A program made the translations under genes and the position numbers. A stretch of 64,000 nucleotides of DNA from Gnetum montanum (taxonomy: Eukaryota; Streptophyta; Gnetopsida; Gnetales; Gnetaceae): NCBI GenBank assembly GCA_015680685.1, contig MNCI01011971.1, positions 420,846-484,845 of the forward strand, given 5' to 3'. The notes under the pieces were generated by a model, which was not told the origin of the DNA, searched no databases, and saw only the letters and a list, made by a program, of their open reading frames with translations. The first letter of the stretch is position 1; every line of letters begins with the position of its first letter. Shown here one piece after another: positions 23,001 to 33,480 of this stretch.

Positions 23001-23672
23001 AAAATCATTATTTTAATAAAATCTTAAATTTAGTTTTAGATAATGTGAAACTAAAAATGAGATTCTATTACATTCGTAAGCCCCTCAATCTATTAGATGG
23101 TAGAAATATACATGTTATAAGTTTTGAAAACATCATAGCATGTAGAAGAAAATTAATAAGTGCTCTTTCTAAAATTTGAAACAAATCAACCATATTTACA
23201 ACTATAATATTCTATTTCTAATGTTCTCTGATGTAGGACATTGCAAGAAAATATAACACTAATCTTCAATGATATTTATATTACACAACCAACCTATTCA
23301 TTCTTCATGAGGACTTCTGAATTATATACCTATTTCAACTCTCAAATCATGAGATCTCATTTGTGGTAAGCAAATTAGACATTGTAAACGATGAGATATA
23401 ATAGTAGATAAATAGTTTACCTTTGAATTAAGGCCATGAAATCATTCAAATACAAATTTTTTTTACTACTACATTTTCCCAATGTTTCTAAAATACTTTT
23501 TTTCTTAAACAATTTGCAAACTTGGTTAAGATTAAAATAAAGAATTCACTCTTGAATATTCCATTTATTAAGCCATAGAACCTCTTACAAAGATATTCTT
23601 TATCATGGGTTTTCATCATTCCTTTTTTGGAGTGCTTAGCTAATGAAGAGGTAAAAAGGTTATGAGTGTAGG
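20041..23672. other. AT-rich unassigned region
   Basis: No gene, RNA or known element could be supported. It has a T-rich tract at 20346-20372, a single N at 20827 and an open stretch at 21257-21526 without a recognisable domain. The last five bases (23668-23672, gtagg) are the left target-site repeat of element C. Confidence 0.45.
23668..23672. repeat. Left target-site duplication of element C
   Basis: gtagg directly precedes the LTR end. It pairs with gtagc at 36993-36997, four of five bases being identical. Confidence 0.65.
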
Positions 23673-24581
23673 TGATGAGTGGTTCCCCTATGCCCAACCA
23701 TATGAACTAGAAAGCGTTCATGCACAATCCAGTTGAATTCTATAGAATTTATCATTTTCAGTGCACTAGTACTTTAGGAAGTGAATTTTTCTTTAAGGTT
23801 AATCATTGTCTTTCCAACTACACTTGTGACATACATTGGTATGGTTAAGTGTAATTGAGGCATCCAATTTTTATCATTTTGTGTTTTATAGTTTGGTGTC
23901 CAGAATGTAGATAAAAGGAATTGCATTAACTAGTCTAAATTAACTAATTAACTAGCATTTAACTATTTCTAACATAAGCATATAATCCCACTTTCTGTAC
24001 ACATCCTAAACCCATGTATCCATTGCTGGGTGATCAAGTGCTACACTACTAGGTGAACCAAGAAATATCATTTTTGGGATTAGCAAGTGAATATGTGTTA
24101 CACTCGAAGTGTTTGTACCTATGTGTGTAATCTATCTTGCTTAATTGCCTCATTAATATAATATCCAAAAGTATTTAATAAATAATTAAAAACATTAAAT
24201 GCATAAATGAAATAGCTAATCTATCCAAAGTGCTATAAAGTTTATTAGAAAGCTAGTCTTTATTGCCACACACATTGTCATGCTTAGGTACAACAATGCT
24301 CAAATAAAGATTTGTATACTTAATGAATCCTATTGTAGGCACTTGGGCAGAAATTATAACTTTCAAATAGAAAAACTACAAGAGCTTCACTACAACTACA
24401 ATATCTCATTGCCATAAATGTTGCTGCATGTGCATATTTGTAGCTATAAAATAACACTGTGTTGACAGGGCCTCATCGATGCATGGTAAGATGCATTGAC
24501 TAGGTCTCATTGATGAGGCCTAGTCAATGACGCTACAACGATGAGGCCTCGTCGATGTAGCCAATTGAATGTGACTCATCA
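23673..24581 (-). repeat. 3' LTR of element C
   Basis: The LTR is 909 bp, from TGATGAG at 23673 to CTCATCA at 24575-24581. It aligns with 36070-36992 over its whole length. The TATA box has decayed: near 24440 the minus strand reads gctacaaatatgc where the 5' LTR has TATAAATA. Confidence 0.92.
24494..24529. repeat. 17-bp inverted repeat in the U3 of element C
   Basis: Arms at 24494-24510 (CATTGACTAGGTCTCAT) and 24513-24529 (ATGAGGCCTAGTCAATG) pair at 16 of 17 positions with a 2-base loop. The 5' LTR has a diverged version near 36918-36965. Related CATCGATG/GCCTCAT words repeat through the U3. Confidence 0.8.
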
Positions 24582-24596
24582 TGCCCCCACAACTAA
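24582..24596 (-). promoter_or_regulatory. Polypurine tract of element C
   Basis: The minus strand reads AGTTGTGGGGGCA directly before the 3' LTR. Equivalent tracts precede the LTRs at 39118, 47021 and 61986. It would prime plus-strand DNA synthesis. Confidence 0.75.
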
Positions 24597-24828
24597 ATGA
24601 CAATTCATTCTCAAGTTCTTTTACAAAATTTGGAAGGTATATGATTATTGACTAACTTTTCTTGAAACAAAACAAATTGACTGACTTGAGAAGAAATGAA
24701 GTACCTGGGTGTACGGATCCACATATTACAAAGAATGACGATGTTCTACACATAAAATTGAACACCATGATATAGCTCTTCAAAACTAGACAACATGTTC
24801 CTTGATGTTGTGAAGCTATTGGAGAAGA

Positions 24829-27676
24829 TTAAATAGTGCTAGGTTGTGGTGGTTCTTGAGGCTCCAAGGGACATTCATTGACTTCATGCGTAGGTAGTGA
24901 TTGAGGTGGCTATGCCTATCCTACTACTAGTGCAACTTCAAGTAGGAGACATAAAGCATGTAGTAGTGCTTTCATTCTCTTCTCCTTACTTTTGGGATCA
25001 TGCACCATCCATGTATCTTTGCCATTGTGGGTTGGAACAGGTACATCCCAGGGACATAGGATTATTCGAAATAGCTCCTTAGCATTGACAAACTAGGTAA
25101 TGAATTGTTTGTATTCAATGTTGAATGCCCTAACTGTGTCTTTCATCTCCTAGTAGTTATTCATATGTCTAGCTAGGTTCTTAGTGATTGATCATTGGTC
25201 TCTAAACCATTCATTGAGAACTTCAAGTTTAGCAGTTGTGGTCTCATGCTTTTGCTTCGCATCCTTATGGTGCTTGAACCCTACCTCATATAATAGATAT
25301 GAGCTATCCACTTGTTGTTCTAATTCTTACCTTAGCTATCCAATAGTTAGCATTACCAAGTTTGCATATTAGAGATTGGCCAACTCCATATACTTTGTCA
25401 TTTCCTGAATTTGCAACTCCTTCAAGAAAATCTCCACTTTGTTCTAAGCATCAATTCCATCAACGATGGGTTGCCATGTTTCTCTTCCTTGTTGGAGCTA
25501 CTAGAGGGCTTTGTTCAGTTTCTCCTTTGCCATCTGAATGTGTTTATCATTAAATTTCTTTTGTAGCCAACCTGGTCTATATAGTGATTTTTCACTTTTC
25601 CAAACTTCAAAGCATCATTCTTCTAGGTACTAATCTTGACGGTAGATTTCTAGCACAAGGTGTGTACTTCCTCCATTGATAGAATTTTGTTCTTTGTAGT
25701 CAATTTCCTTAGTTCAGTGTTCACCTTGGCAAGTTGCTCCTACTATTAATGAATGAATTCCTATATTTGATCCTTTTGAGCATCAATATTTCATAGGTGA
25801 TAGTTCTATGTGGTCAGGATTTCATTATCCTAGCACATTTGGTTTAAGTCCTTCTGAATTGAATACATTTTAGCTTTAGCTATGGATTATTTGAAGATGG
25901 TTGTAACTACCTTCTCCTTAGCCTTCTAGAATCAGTCTTGAAGCTATTTGAAAGCTTCATCTCTTATTATTGTTGGGCTGAGAATCGTAGGATTTGCAAG
26001 TTAGGCAGATGATTTGGCAACATCTGTGGCCAAGCATTGGTTTCTTTATTGGGCCATTTCAAGATGCTCCTATAGGATAATGCATTTTCCCCTTGCATTT
26101 AGTAGCTTTAACTGGGTTGTAGTGATTTCTTCTGGAAGATCAAAGATATCTGGAGTCAGTTTCCTAGTTCCCACCAATCATTATAGCAACTTTTCATGTT
26201 GGGCTACATCTAACTTTTCATTAATCATTCCTATGAATATCTACATGCCTTGAAGTGTAGATACATTTGGTACAAATGCTATGGATGCATTCATTGCTTC
26301 AGCAACATGATCAACAACCACTTCAACTGCTATTTCCTACCAATGGTGCTACATTACCAAGATAATTACCTCTTTTCCTTCCTCCAAATATATCAAAGGA
26401 GTGGTAGCATTCCCAGAGATTTATAGGAATAGTTAGTATTGTGATAATGACATAGTCACCTCCTAAGTGTTGGGATTCAACCTTGTAAGTAGCTATGTTC
26501 ATTGGGCATAGAAATTGTACCACCCCTCTCCATATAGCTAATTGTTTAGGCCACCTCATTAAGGTAATTCATTGCTGGCCGATACATAGATGGATTTTCT
26601 CTACTCATTCCTATATGTTGCTCTTATTCACTCAAGAGCAACTTTCAGAATTTGTGCAAATGCTTAATGGCTACGTGGGCCTCTGACATTTTTTCCTAAG
26701 TAGCTAGTGGTGGTAACTCCTCTTCTTAGGTTGTTTCTGGCATTTTATCTTTATTGATTTTTAACCATGAGGCCAAAGGAGCATGTTTGAGTGTATCATT
26801 CGAATAGCAAAAAATGCCTACCCTTTTGCACAGTTTCCAGATGAGCAATAGAAAGGTTAGAGTATTCCTCCCACATTCATTTTCCTTGAAGCGATTCTCA
26901 ATATCTAAGTAGATCAATTCTATAAGGTTGATAGGAAATTTCCCACTTAGAGTGATGCATGCTTAGGTGGGGAAGGTAGCTACCTTGCCTAGCCTCATCA
27001 TTGGATTGAGGTGATAGGTTGCAATCTTGAAGTAAATTTGCTCCATCGGTGTGAGTGCACCATACTCCTTATGATCAATCCTATAGCATCACTAGGCCCA
27101 CTTCCTCTTGGAGTTAGGATCACCTTTCATGTTACTTCCACTAGCTATGTTTTAATATCAGGCAACCCAACTGCTTGTGTGATGGCTTTTAATTAGTAGG
27201 ATACTTGATTTTGACAATGGACCTCAGCCTTCAACTACTCAAGAAGAGATATCTCTCTTCCATGTACTAGTTCCCACTAGATGTGATTATTGGCCACATG
27301 GAAGAAGGCTGCAACTAAGTCTTGACATATTCTATAGCTTTTTCTAGAAATAGCCCAAAGTTGATCTCTTGAAGAACTGATCGTTGAATTTTTTGGGACC
27401 TAATGATATCTATGTAGGCTTGAGTCAAAGTGACCTCAAGCCTTGGTATGCGTCCAAGCACTTCTTCTTATTATGATTGTTCTATAGGCACTTCTTCTTC
27501 CAAAATCTATCAGATAGATTCCACTTCGGTTTCCTCTTGAAGAGGTCCTATTGCATGGGTTGCCTTTGGTAGTTCTTGGCCTTATTTTTGTTGGCCACTT
27601 CCTGGGTTGCTTCTCCCATGGTTGTGAGGGTTCTCCTTCCTACAGGAATTTCTATTTTGGTGTCATTTGTAATCAT
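24829..27676 (-). pseudogene. Downstream ORF of element C, ~950 codons, coiled-coil protein
   Basis: The ORF starts at an ATG at 27676 (MITNDTKIEIPVGRRTLT) and ends with TAA at 24829-24831, giving ~949 codons interrupted by many TAG stops at Gln positions and a few frameshifts. Three parts are visible. Near codon 250-320 (26726-26917) lies a block with IYLDIENRFKENE and FLLLIWKLCKRVGI, resembling the LPFPSLIxxLC part of the 'putative plant transposon protein' family (PF20167); that match is from memory. Codons ~460-860 are rich in Gln, Lys, Glu and Leu and look coiled-coil. Near the end CPWDVPVPTH (25033-25053 for PWDVPVP) is shared with two other copies. The C-terminus is rich in Pro and Gln. 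It occupies the env-like position of Athila elements, but I see no signal peptide or membrane segment. The function is unknown. Confidence 0.72.
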
Positions 27677-29890
27677 AATGAAACCATGGATTAGGAATAA
27701 TTGTGTAACCTTAAAGTATTTAGAATACCTTTATCTCTTAAGGATGGTTACACTTTGGCTAACTTGTAAATATGGTTGATTTAATTTATCCAATTATTAT
27801 TTATTTATCTATTATTATTAATAAATTGTCCTAAAGGTTGTTGGAATGATTAACTATTAAAAAAGTTTATGTTTATATGTTGTTAAAGTTATTAACCCTT
27901 TAGGGAGTTAGAAAAATTTCCAAAAAATTTCATCAATTTTTCATTAGAAACCTGAAGGTTTGTAGCCCCCATGATAAAGATCTTACCTTTCGTAAGTGTA
28001 AGATAAAAAAATAGAGTGATTTGGACAAATGGTTCGGAAGTTATGAGCTTTGAAATGTTTTGGGCTTTGAAAAATTACAAAAACTCCCTATGTGTTATGA
28101 TGAAAATTTTAAGAATTCCTAAGTGCTAGGTAGTATATATAGTGTGTATGCACTACATCAATCAGGCCTCATTGATATGGTTGGCTGCATTGAGGAGGCA
28201 TCATCAACATAGCTATTGACCACCATTGACTTTGGTTAAACTTTCAAAATACAAGGAATTTCTAGCTAAAATTGGGGTCAAATGAACGCTTAAAGAACCA
28301 AGAATAATATGAAAACATGAGAAGAGGGTGTTGAAGCTTATAAATTTGGAAAAATGCAAAAAAATTAATTTAGTAAATGAATGAAATGAAAGATTAAGGA
28401 TCACTGAGTAGAATACTCAATAGAATATGTGAAGATAGAATTGTAGCAATGTCAAAGGTAAGGCACCTTAACTAACTAGATTAAGAGCTATACAAGTAGG
28501 TCCTTCCCATAGCAAGCTCATGCCCTTTTAGCCCTTGCATAACCTCAACTAAGTAGTCTATGGATCCCATAGTTGATTTAATAATCAGGAAAAGTGAAGG
28601 ACCAACCTGAAAGGATCTACCCAAGAATCCCAACACATTAGACCAAGACATAGAGCATAACATAGAACATGGCAATGAGGTGAGTTATGGTAGCATGGAT
28701 AGATGATAGAGAAGGTGGAATGTAGTTTGAAATTGAGGTCATAAGAAGCCCCTTGTAGAATTTGTGTTTAAAATGACCTGAGAAAGTCCATCCTTATTTC
28801 AAATCAAATCTAGCCACTTTTAGTAACTTCCTATTGCAACTCTAAGATTGATCCACTTACTTGAGATGCTAGAGTGCTTTCAAAAAACAACCCTTATTTC
28901 ACAAAGAGAAGAAAAGAGAAGTAGAAAGTAAGAGAGAGAGTTCCTTAGTTAGAGGGGACCTTTAGGCATAGGTGCATACTAGTTGAGTTCCATAACTAAT
29001 GCTTGTATCCCATTTATTTGTCCAATGGGTGTGTTTTGAATTCCCATTATTTATTTTTCTTAAATAAGAACCACACTAGGTAAGGACTTATTCATGTCAA
29101 AGGGATGTGCTTTGAATTCTCATTGTTTCTTTTTGAATGGGAACCACACCATGTAACAATGTTATTTGACTTTCTATTAGTGGGTTGTATGGAATGATAA
29201 GAAGTTCATAAAAAACACTTAGGTTATCAAAAAAGTAGAAGAGTATAAAAAGTATTGAGTTCCATTGAAGTCATACCCTTTACAAACCTTTGAATCCTTC
29301 CTAATTTTGGAACTACCAAGGTTATTGATTGATTAAAAGTTTCTTAAATGGAAAGGTCCTCAAATTTCTAGAACAAGAAAAATCATAGAGTTCTTTGGAT
29401 GCGTAGATGGCATGGACTTACTACCTATTCCATGAAAAATAAACCATGTAAAAGTTATTACACATCAAAATTCAAAAATAGAAACTAGACATTGACAATC
29501 ACAACATTAAGCACAAACCATCATTAGTAAATAGCAATAGTGGCAATATGTCCTATACAATATAGTAATTTTATTAGCAAATAAGAAAATATCACACTTG
29601 AAAAAAAAACAAATTAAAATATATAAGAAAGTGTAAAATAATCAAGAAAGGTTCAAAGGTACTAATGATGGTAAAAATTAGAGTAATTTATAAAATAAAT
29701 AATCATGTAAAATAAAAAAATGTGGAAAACCAAAAAGTAGAAAAACTGAGAATCCATATGGATGATTAGCATGGATGGCCATCTCCCCCACAATTGAGTT
29801 GGAAGGAGATTCATAAAATAGAACATGGTTGTCCATCCATTGAGACAATAGTTTCACTAGCTTGTTTTGATTCTAGGAAGAGCTTTACTT
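27677..29890 (-). other. Noncoding spacer between integrase and downstream ORF, element C
   Basis: No protein is encoded. Blocks at 29760-29800 (after integrase) and 28905-28985 are conserved with elements B and D. A ~76-bp unit is imperfectly duplicated at about 29026-29150 (tgttttgaattcccat and tgctttgaattctcat). Near 28130-28210 lies a promoter-like segment. Confidence 0.7.
28133..28210 (-). promoter_or_regulatory. Candidate internal promoter before the downstream ORF, element C
   Basis: The minus strand has CTATATATAC at 28133-28142 preceded by a segment with tcaatgaggcctgattgatg, which shares the TCAATGAGGCCT word with the LTR U3 of the same element. The TATA-like site lies about 460 bp upstream of the ORF start. 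Element D has the same arrangement at 42628-42690. Promoter function is inference. Confidence 0.4.
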
Positions 29891-31010
29891 GTTGGATGTT
29901 GACAAACTACTTTTTTTTCAGGTATTTAGGTTTGTAGATTAACATGATCCTAGAGGGAAACGTTTGATCAATTATATAAGATCCCTCCCACAATGTTTGG
30001 AAATTTGCCTTTTGGGGTACATATGTGGGGTTATAGAAGAGAACCTTATCTTCTAGTTGTAGTTTCACTTTCCTTATTTTGAGGTCATGACATTGCTTAT
30101 TGAATGCCTTGTTCACTGCATTCAAGGATAGGGCCACCAATTGATTTTCATCAAGCATATTTAGGATGATTAGTCTTTATTTTTGTGCTAGACTTGGGTT
30201 AAGGTTTAGATCATAGGCTGTTGAGAGTGTATGAAGCTTGGATTGAATCGAAAGCATTGGAAGTTTTCTATACACTAACTTGTAGGGAGAATAGCCAATA
30301 GGAAGTTTCCAAGTTGAATGATAAGGCTAGAGAGCATCATTAATTTTTGCACTCCAATCCTTCCTATATTTGCTACTGGTACATGTTAATATTTTTATGA
30401 TCTTCTAGTTGGTTACCTTTGATTATTGGCTTGGGGTTGATAGGATGTTGTTAATTTATGTTCAACCTCCAAGTATTACATTAATTTTCAAAAAGTGGCA
30501 CCTCTAAAATGAGTTCCATTATTATAAATTAGTGAATTTAGCACTCCAAACTAATTTATAATATTTTATTGTTTGAATCTAGCAATAGTGGATGATGTAC
30601 AATTAGTAACAGTTGTTGCCTCTATCCAATTTATGTAGTAGTCAATTTCTATTATAATATATGCCTTTCCATTGAACATGGGTGTGATGGGACCCATGAA
30701 GTCAATGCTCGATATGTTAAAAGGTTCCAGTGGTTGAATTAACTATTGAGGACCTTCCATCTGAGCAGTTATACCCCCATCTTGTTGAGAATGTTCACAA
30801 GACTTGACAAATAGGTGGCCCTCACTAAATATTGTAGGGTAATGGTATCCTACCATTAGGATTTTTATAGCCATGCGTCTCCCTACATAGTGGGCTCCAC
30901 AAGATCCTTCATGAGCGTCTTGGACAATGTGCACTTAATCTCCCTCTAGAACACACCAACAAATCTAGACATCGGCACATACCCTGTAGAGGTGTTTATT
31001 TATTTCCATG
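29891..31010 (-). pseudogene. Element C integrase remnant
   Basis: The zinc-binding part at 30743-30934 reads HIVQDAHEGSCGAHYVGRRM and then a second part ending VKSCEHSQQDG; the second Cys of the CxxC pair is Ser. The core from about 30720 to 30400 has the GIDFMGPI-type block and following sequence with stops. The C-terminal module at 29907-30158 is open and reads VKLQLEDKVLFYNP and LWEGSYII, the GPY/F region. Coding ends with KPKYLKKK close to 29907. Confidence 0.88.
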
Positions 31011-31059
31011 AAGTATTTGACCTAATGAAGAATTATTGTTTCTTTCTAAAATCAAAGTC

Positions 31060-31500
31060 TTTTGGCATCTCCTAAGTAAGAAGATAGGTGAAGATGCCAT
31101 TATATGATGTTGCTTTTATAGGCATTTGTTCACTTATTACTCCTATAAAGAAGAGTTCATTTGGAAACTGATTAGAGAGTCGGCTCTCCTCCTCTTTATT
31201 ATCCCATATTAAGCAAGAAAGGTGATCAAAAACCACATTCTTGATCCCTTTTTGATCTACCATTTTGATATTGAATTCGTACAAGATCACAAGCCACCAT
31301 ATGACACAAGGGATTACCATAAGCTTATTCGTGAGGAAGTCAATTACATTGTGGTCCATATGTACAAATACTTTGTAACCAAGCACATAGTGCTTGAAAT
31401 TTTCAAGAAAATATACCATTGCAATTAGTCCTTTCTCCATTGTGGTGTAATTAAACTATGCTCACACAATGCTTCAACTCATGAAGTGGATATAGTATGG
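31060..31500 (-). pseudogene. Element C RNase H remnant
   Basis: A 122-codon open stretch (31072-31440) reads MEKGLIAMVYFLENFKHYVL, GYKVFVHMDHNVIDFL, FNIKMVDQKGIKNVVFDHLS. The MDH motif carries the catalytic Asp region. It is the least damaged pol segment of this copy. Confidence 0.88.
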
Positions 31501-31559
31501 ATGTTTCTTATCATCGACCTACATGAGCACTACTTCCAATTCATAGTTAGATGTATCTG

Positions 31560-32584
31560 TCATGATATCGAAGGGTTTGAACCAGTGTGATGATTATAAG
31601 ATTGGTGTTTCTATGAGTTTATCTTTCAACTATCGGAATGCATGCTCACATTCCTTAGTCCATATAAAAGGCGCATCTTTCTTTGTAAGCTCTACCAATA
31701 ACTTTGTAATCTTAGAGAAATTCCCTATGGATCACTAGTAGTAGTTAGTGTTTCCAAGAAATGACTAAACATCTTTAAAGGTCTCTAATTGGTGTGTTAT
31801 TCCTTGGATGATCCTTATCATTTTTATATCTATCTCAATTCCTATTTTGTAAAATGTAGTGTCCTAGCACAATTCCCTCTTGGACCATGAGATGGCTCTT
31901 CTATTAGTTAAGCCATAGGTTTGTCTCTACACATCTCTTTAGTACTTGCTCAAGTTGGTCCAAGGTTTGCTCAAAGGTAGCTCCATAGGTGGAAAATTCA
32001 TCGATAAAGACTTTAACACCACTACCAATTTGCTATTGAAAGATATTAAGGACCAAGCATTGAAATTTTGTAGGGGCATTGCATAGACCAAATGGCATAT
32101 TATAATATGAAAAGTCCCCTAAGGACTCATGAATGTTTTCTTGGCCTAATCTTTGGGTGCAATTTAGATTTGGTTATAGCCACTATAACTGTCCAAGAAG
32201 CTATAATAACAATGCCCAGAGATGGTGTCTAAAACTTGATCCAAAAATGGAAAAGGAAAATGATCTTTTAAATGTTACCATATTCAATAGCCTAAAGTCG
32301 ATGCAAACCTACCATTTTCCATCCTTCTTTAGTATAATATTGAGTGGGTTAATCCGCTCACTATCAATGATGGGATAGATGAACCCTACCTTGAGGAGCT
32401 ACTCTATTTCCTCTTTGATGATTTGCTTCAATTTAGGGTTTAGCCACCTTTGCACGTACCTTCTATGCTTAATGGCTAGGTTAGTATAGATGCAATGTTG
32501 GAATATTCTTGGATTGATTCCTATTAGCTTTGGATATGACCAAGCAAATACTATTGACCATTTTTTCACCACATTCAAAAACAT
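31560..32584 (-). pseudogene. Element C reverse transcriptase remnant
   Basis: The N-terminus at 32399-32584 is open and reads NVVKKWSIVFAWSYPKLIGI, then QHCIYTNLAIKHRRYVQRWL. The KDHF and GYNQI-type blocks follow near 32270-32170. The active site at 31994-32008 reads FIDEF, where elements A and B have FMDDF or LMDDF: the second catalytic Asp is Glu and Met is Ile. This copy could not have made active RT after these changes. Confidence 0.9.
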
Positions 32585-33480
32585 TTTTTCAATGAGAAAG
32601 TTTGGTATTAATTATTATGAATTTATCATTATTTAAAATTTCATATTCCATTCTATTAGGTAAAAGTTTTAGCTCTAAGGGCTCCTGCTTGAAGTGATCA
32701 AGGATTTCCAACTCTCCCCAACAAGTATCATCATCTTCATCAGAGAGTTGGGAATGAACTTGTTTAATTTTGTCCATGCATTTAACATAAGAACATGTTA
32801 GGCTCTTATCTGGCTCAATGCATAGTGTGCTACTATCTAAGTTAGCCATTAGCCACTAGGTGCCATCCTATTTTATGGCCACTATGTAGACACCTTTGAA
32901 TATTGATCTATTGTGCACACTGATTGCATGTTTTAATTTGTGTACTCATGATTCAACAAATGTTTTGTGTGTAATTACACCTATTATCATTGTAAGTGAT
33001 GTATGGAATATGCTTCTTCTCAATCTTTCCTAGATCATTTTCCTTGGATATTTCTAAAGATATGTTCTTTAAGACTATTCATGTGTCGATCATGGTTAAC
33101 AAATCTCTTTCGATAATGATGAAAAGGTCACTTTTGTAGTTGTCCATCTTGATCACTAGAAAATCAGCAGGATAGGACCACCCAAAAAGTATGGTCAAAA
33201 TATCCTCTAATAATTGTAAAGGGATAGTAATCAACTAATCTACTAATTCTAGATGAATGTTACTCTTCTTAAGAGGTGGTAGGTTCTATGCCTAGTACAT
33301 GTCATGGGAGATGAGATTAACTTTAGAACTAGAGTCAAGAAGAGCTTTTTATGGCTCATGTCTAGTGATATATAGATAAATAAGTGGACTTCCTAAGTAA
33401 GATCTCTTCATAGGAAGATTTCCAACCTTGATCCAATTGGAAACAACATGAGTTAGCATTACAGTGCGGAGCCTAGGTGG
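32585..33480 (-). pseudogene. Element C protease and protease-RT linker
   Basis: The linker at 32589-32849 is open and reads ANLDSSTLCIEPDKSLTCSY and DDDTCWGELEILDHFKQEPL, matching the other copies. The protease follows upstream: VMLTHVVSNWIKVGNLP near 33450 and the active-site region KALLDSSSKVNLISHDMY near 33350-33300. The catalytic Asp is kept but the Gly of D-S-G is Ser. Confidence 0.82.

Noticed and set aside
20041-23672. Faint LINE-like reading on the plus strand near 20700-21500
   Set aside because: Only scattered Trp/Leu-rich similarity with stops; no catalytic motif.
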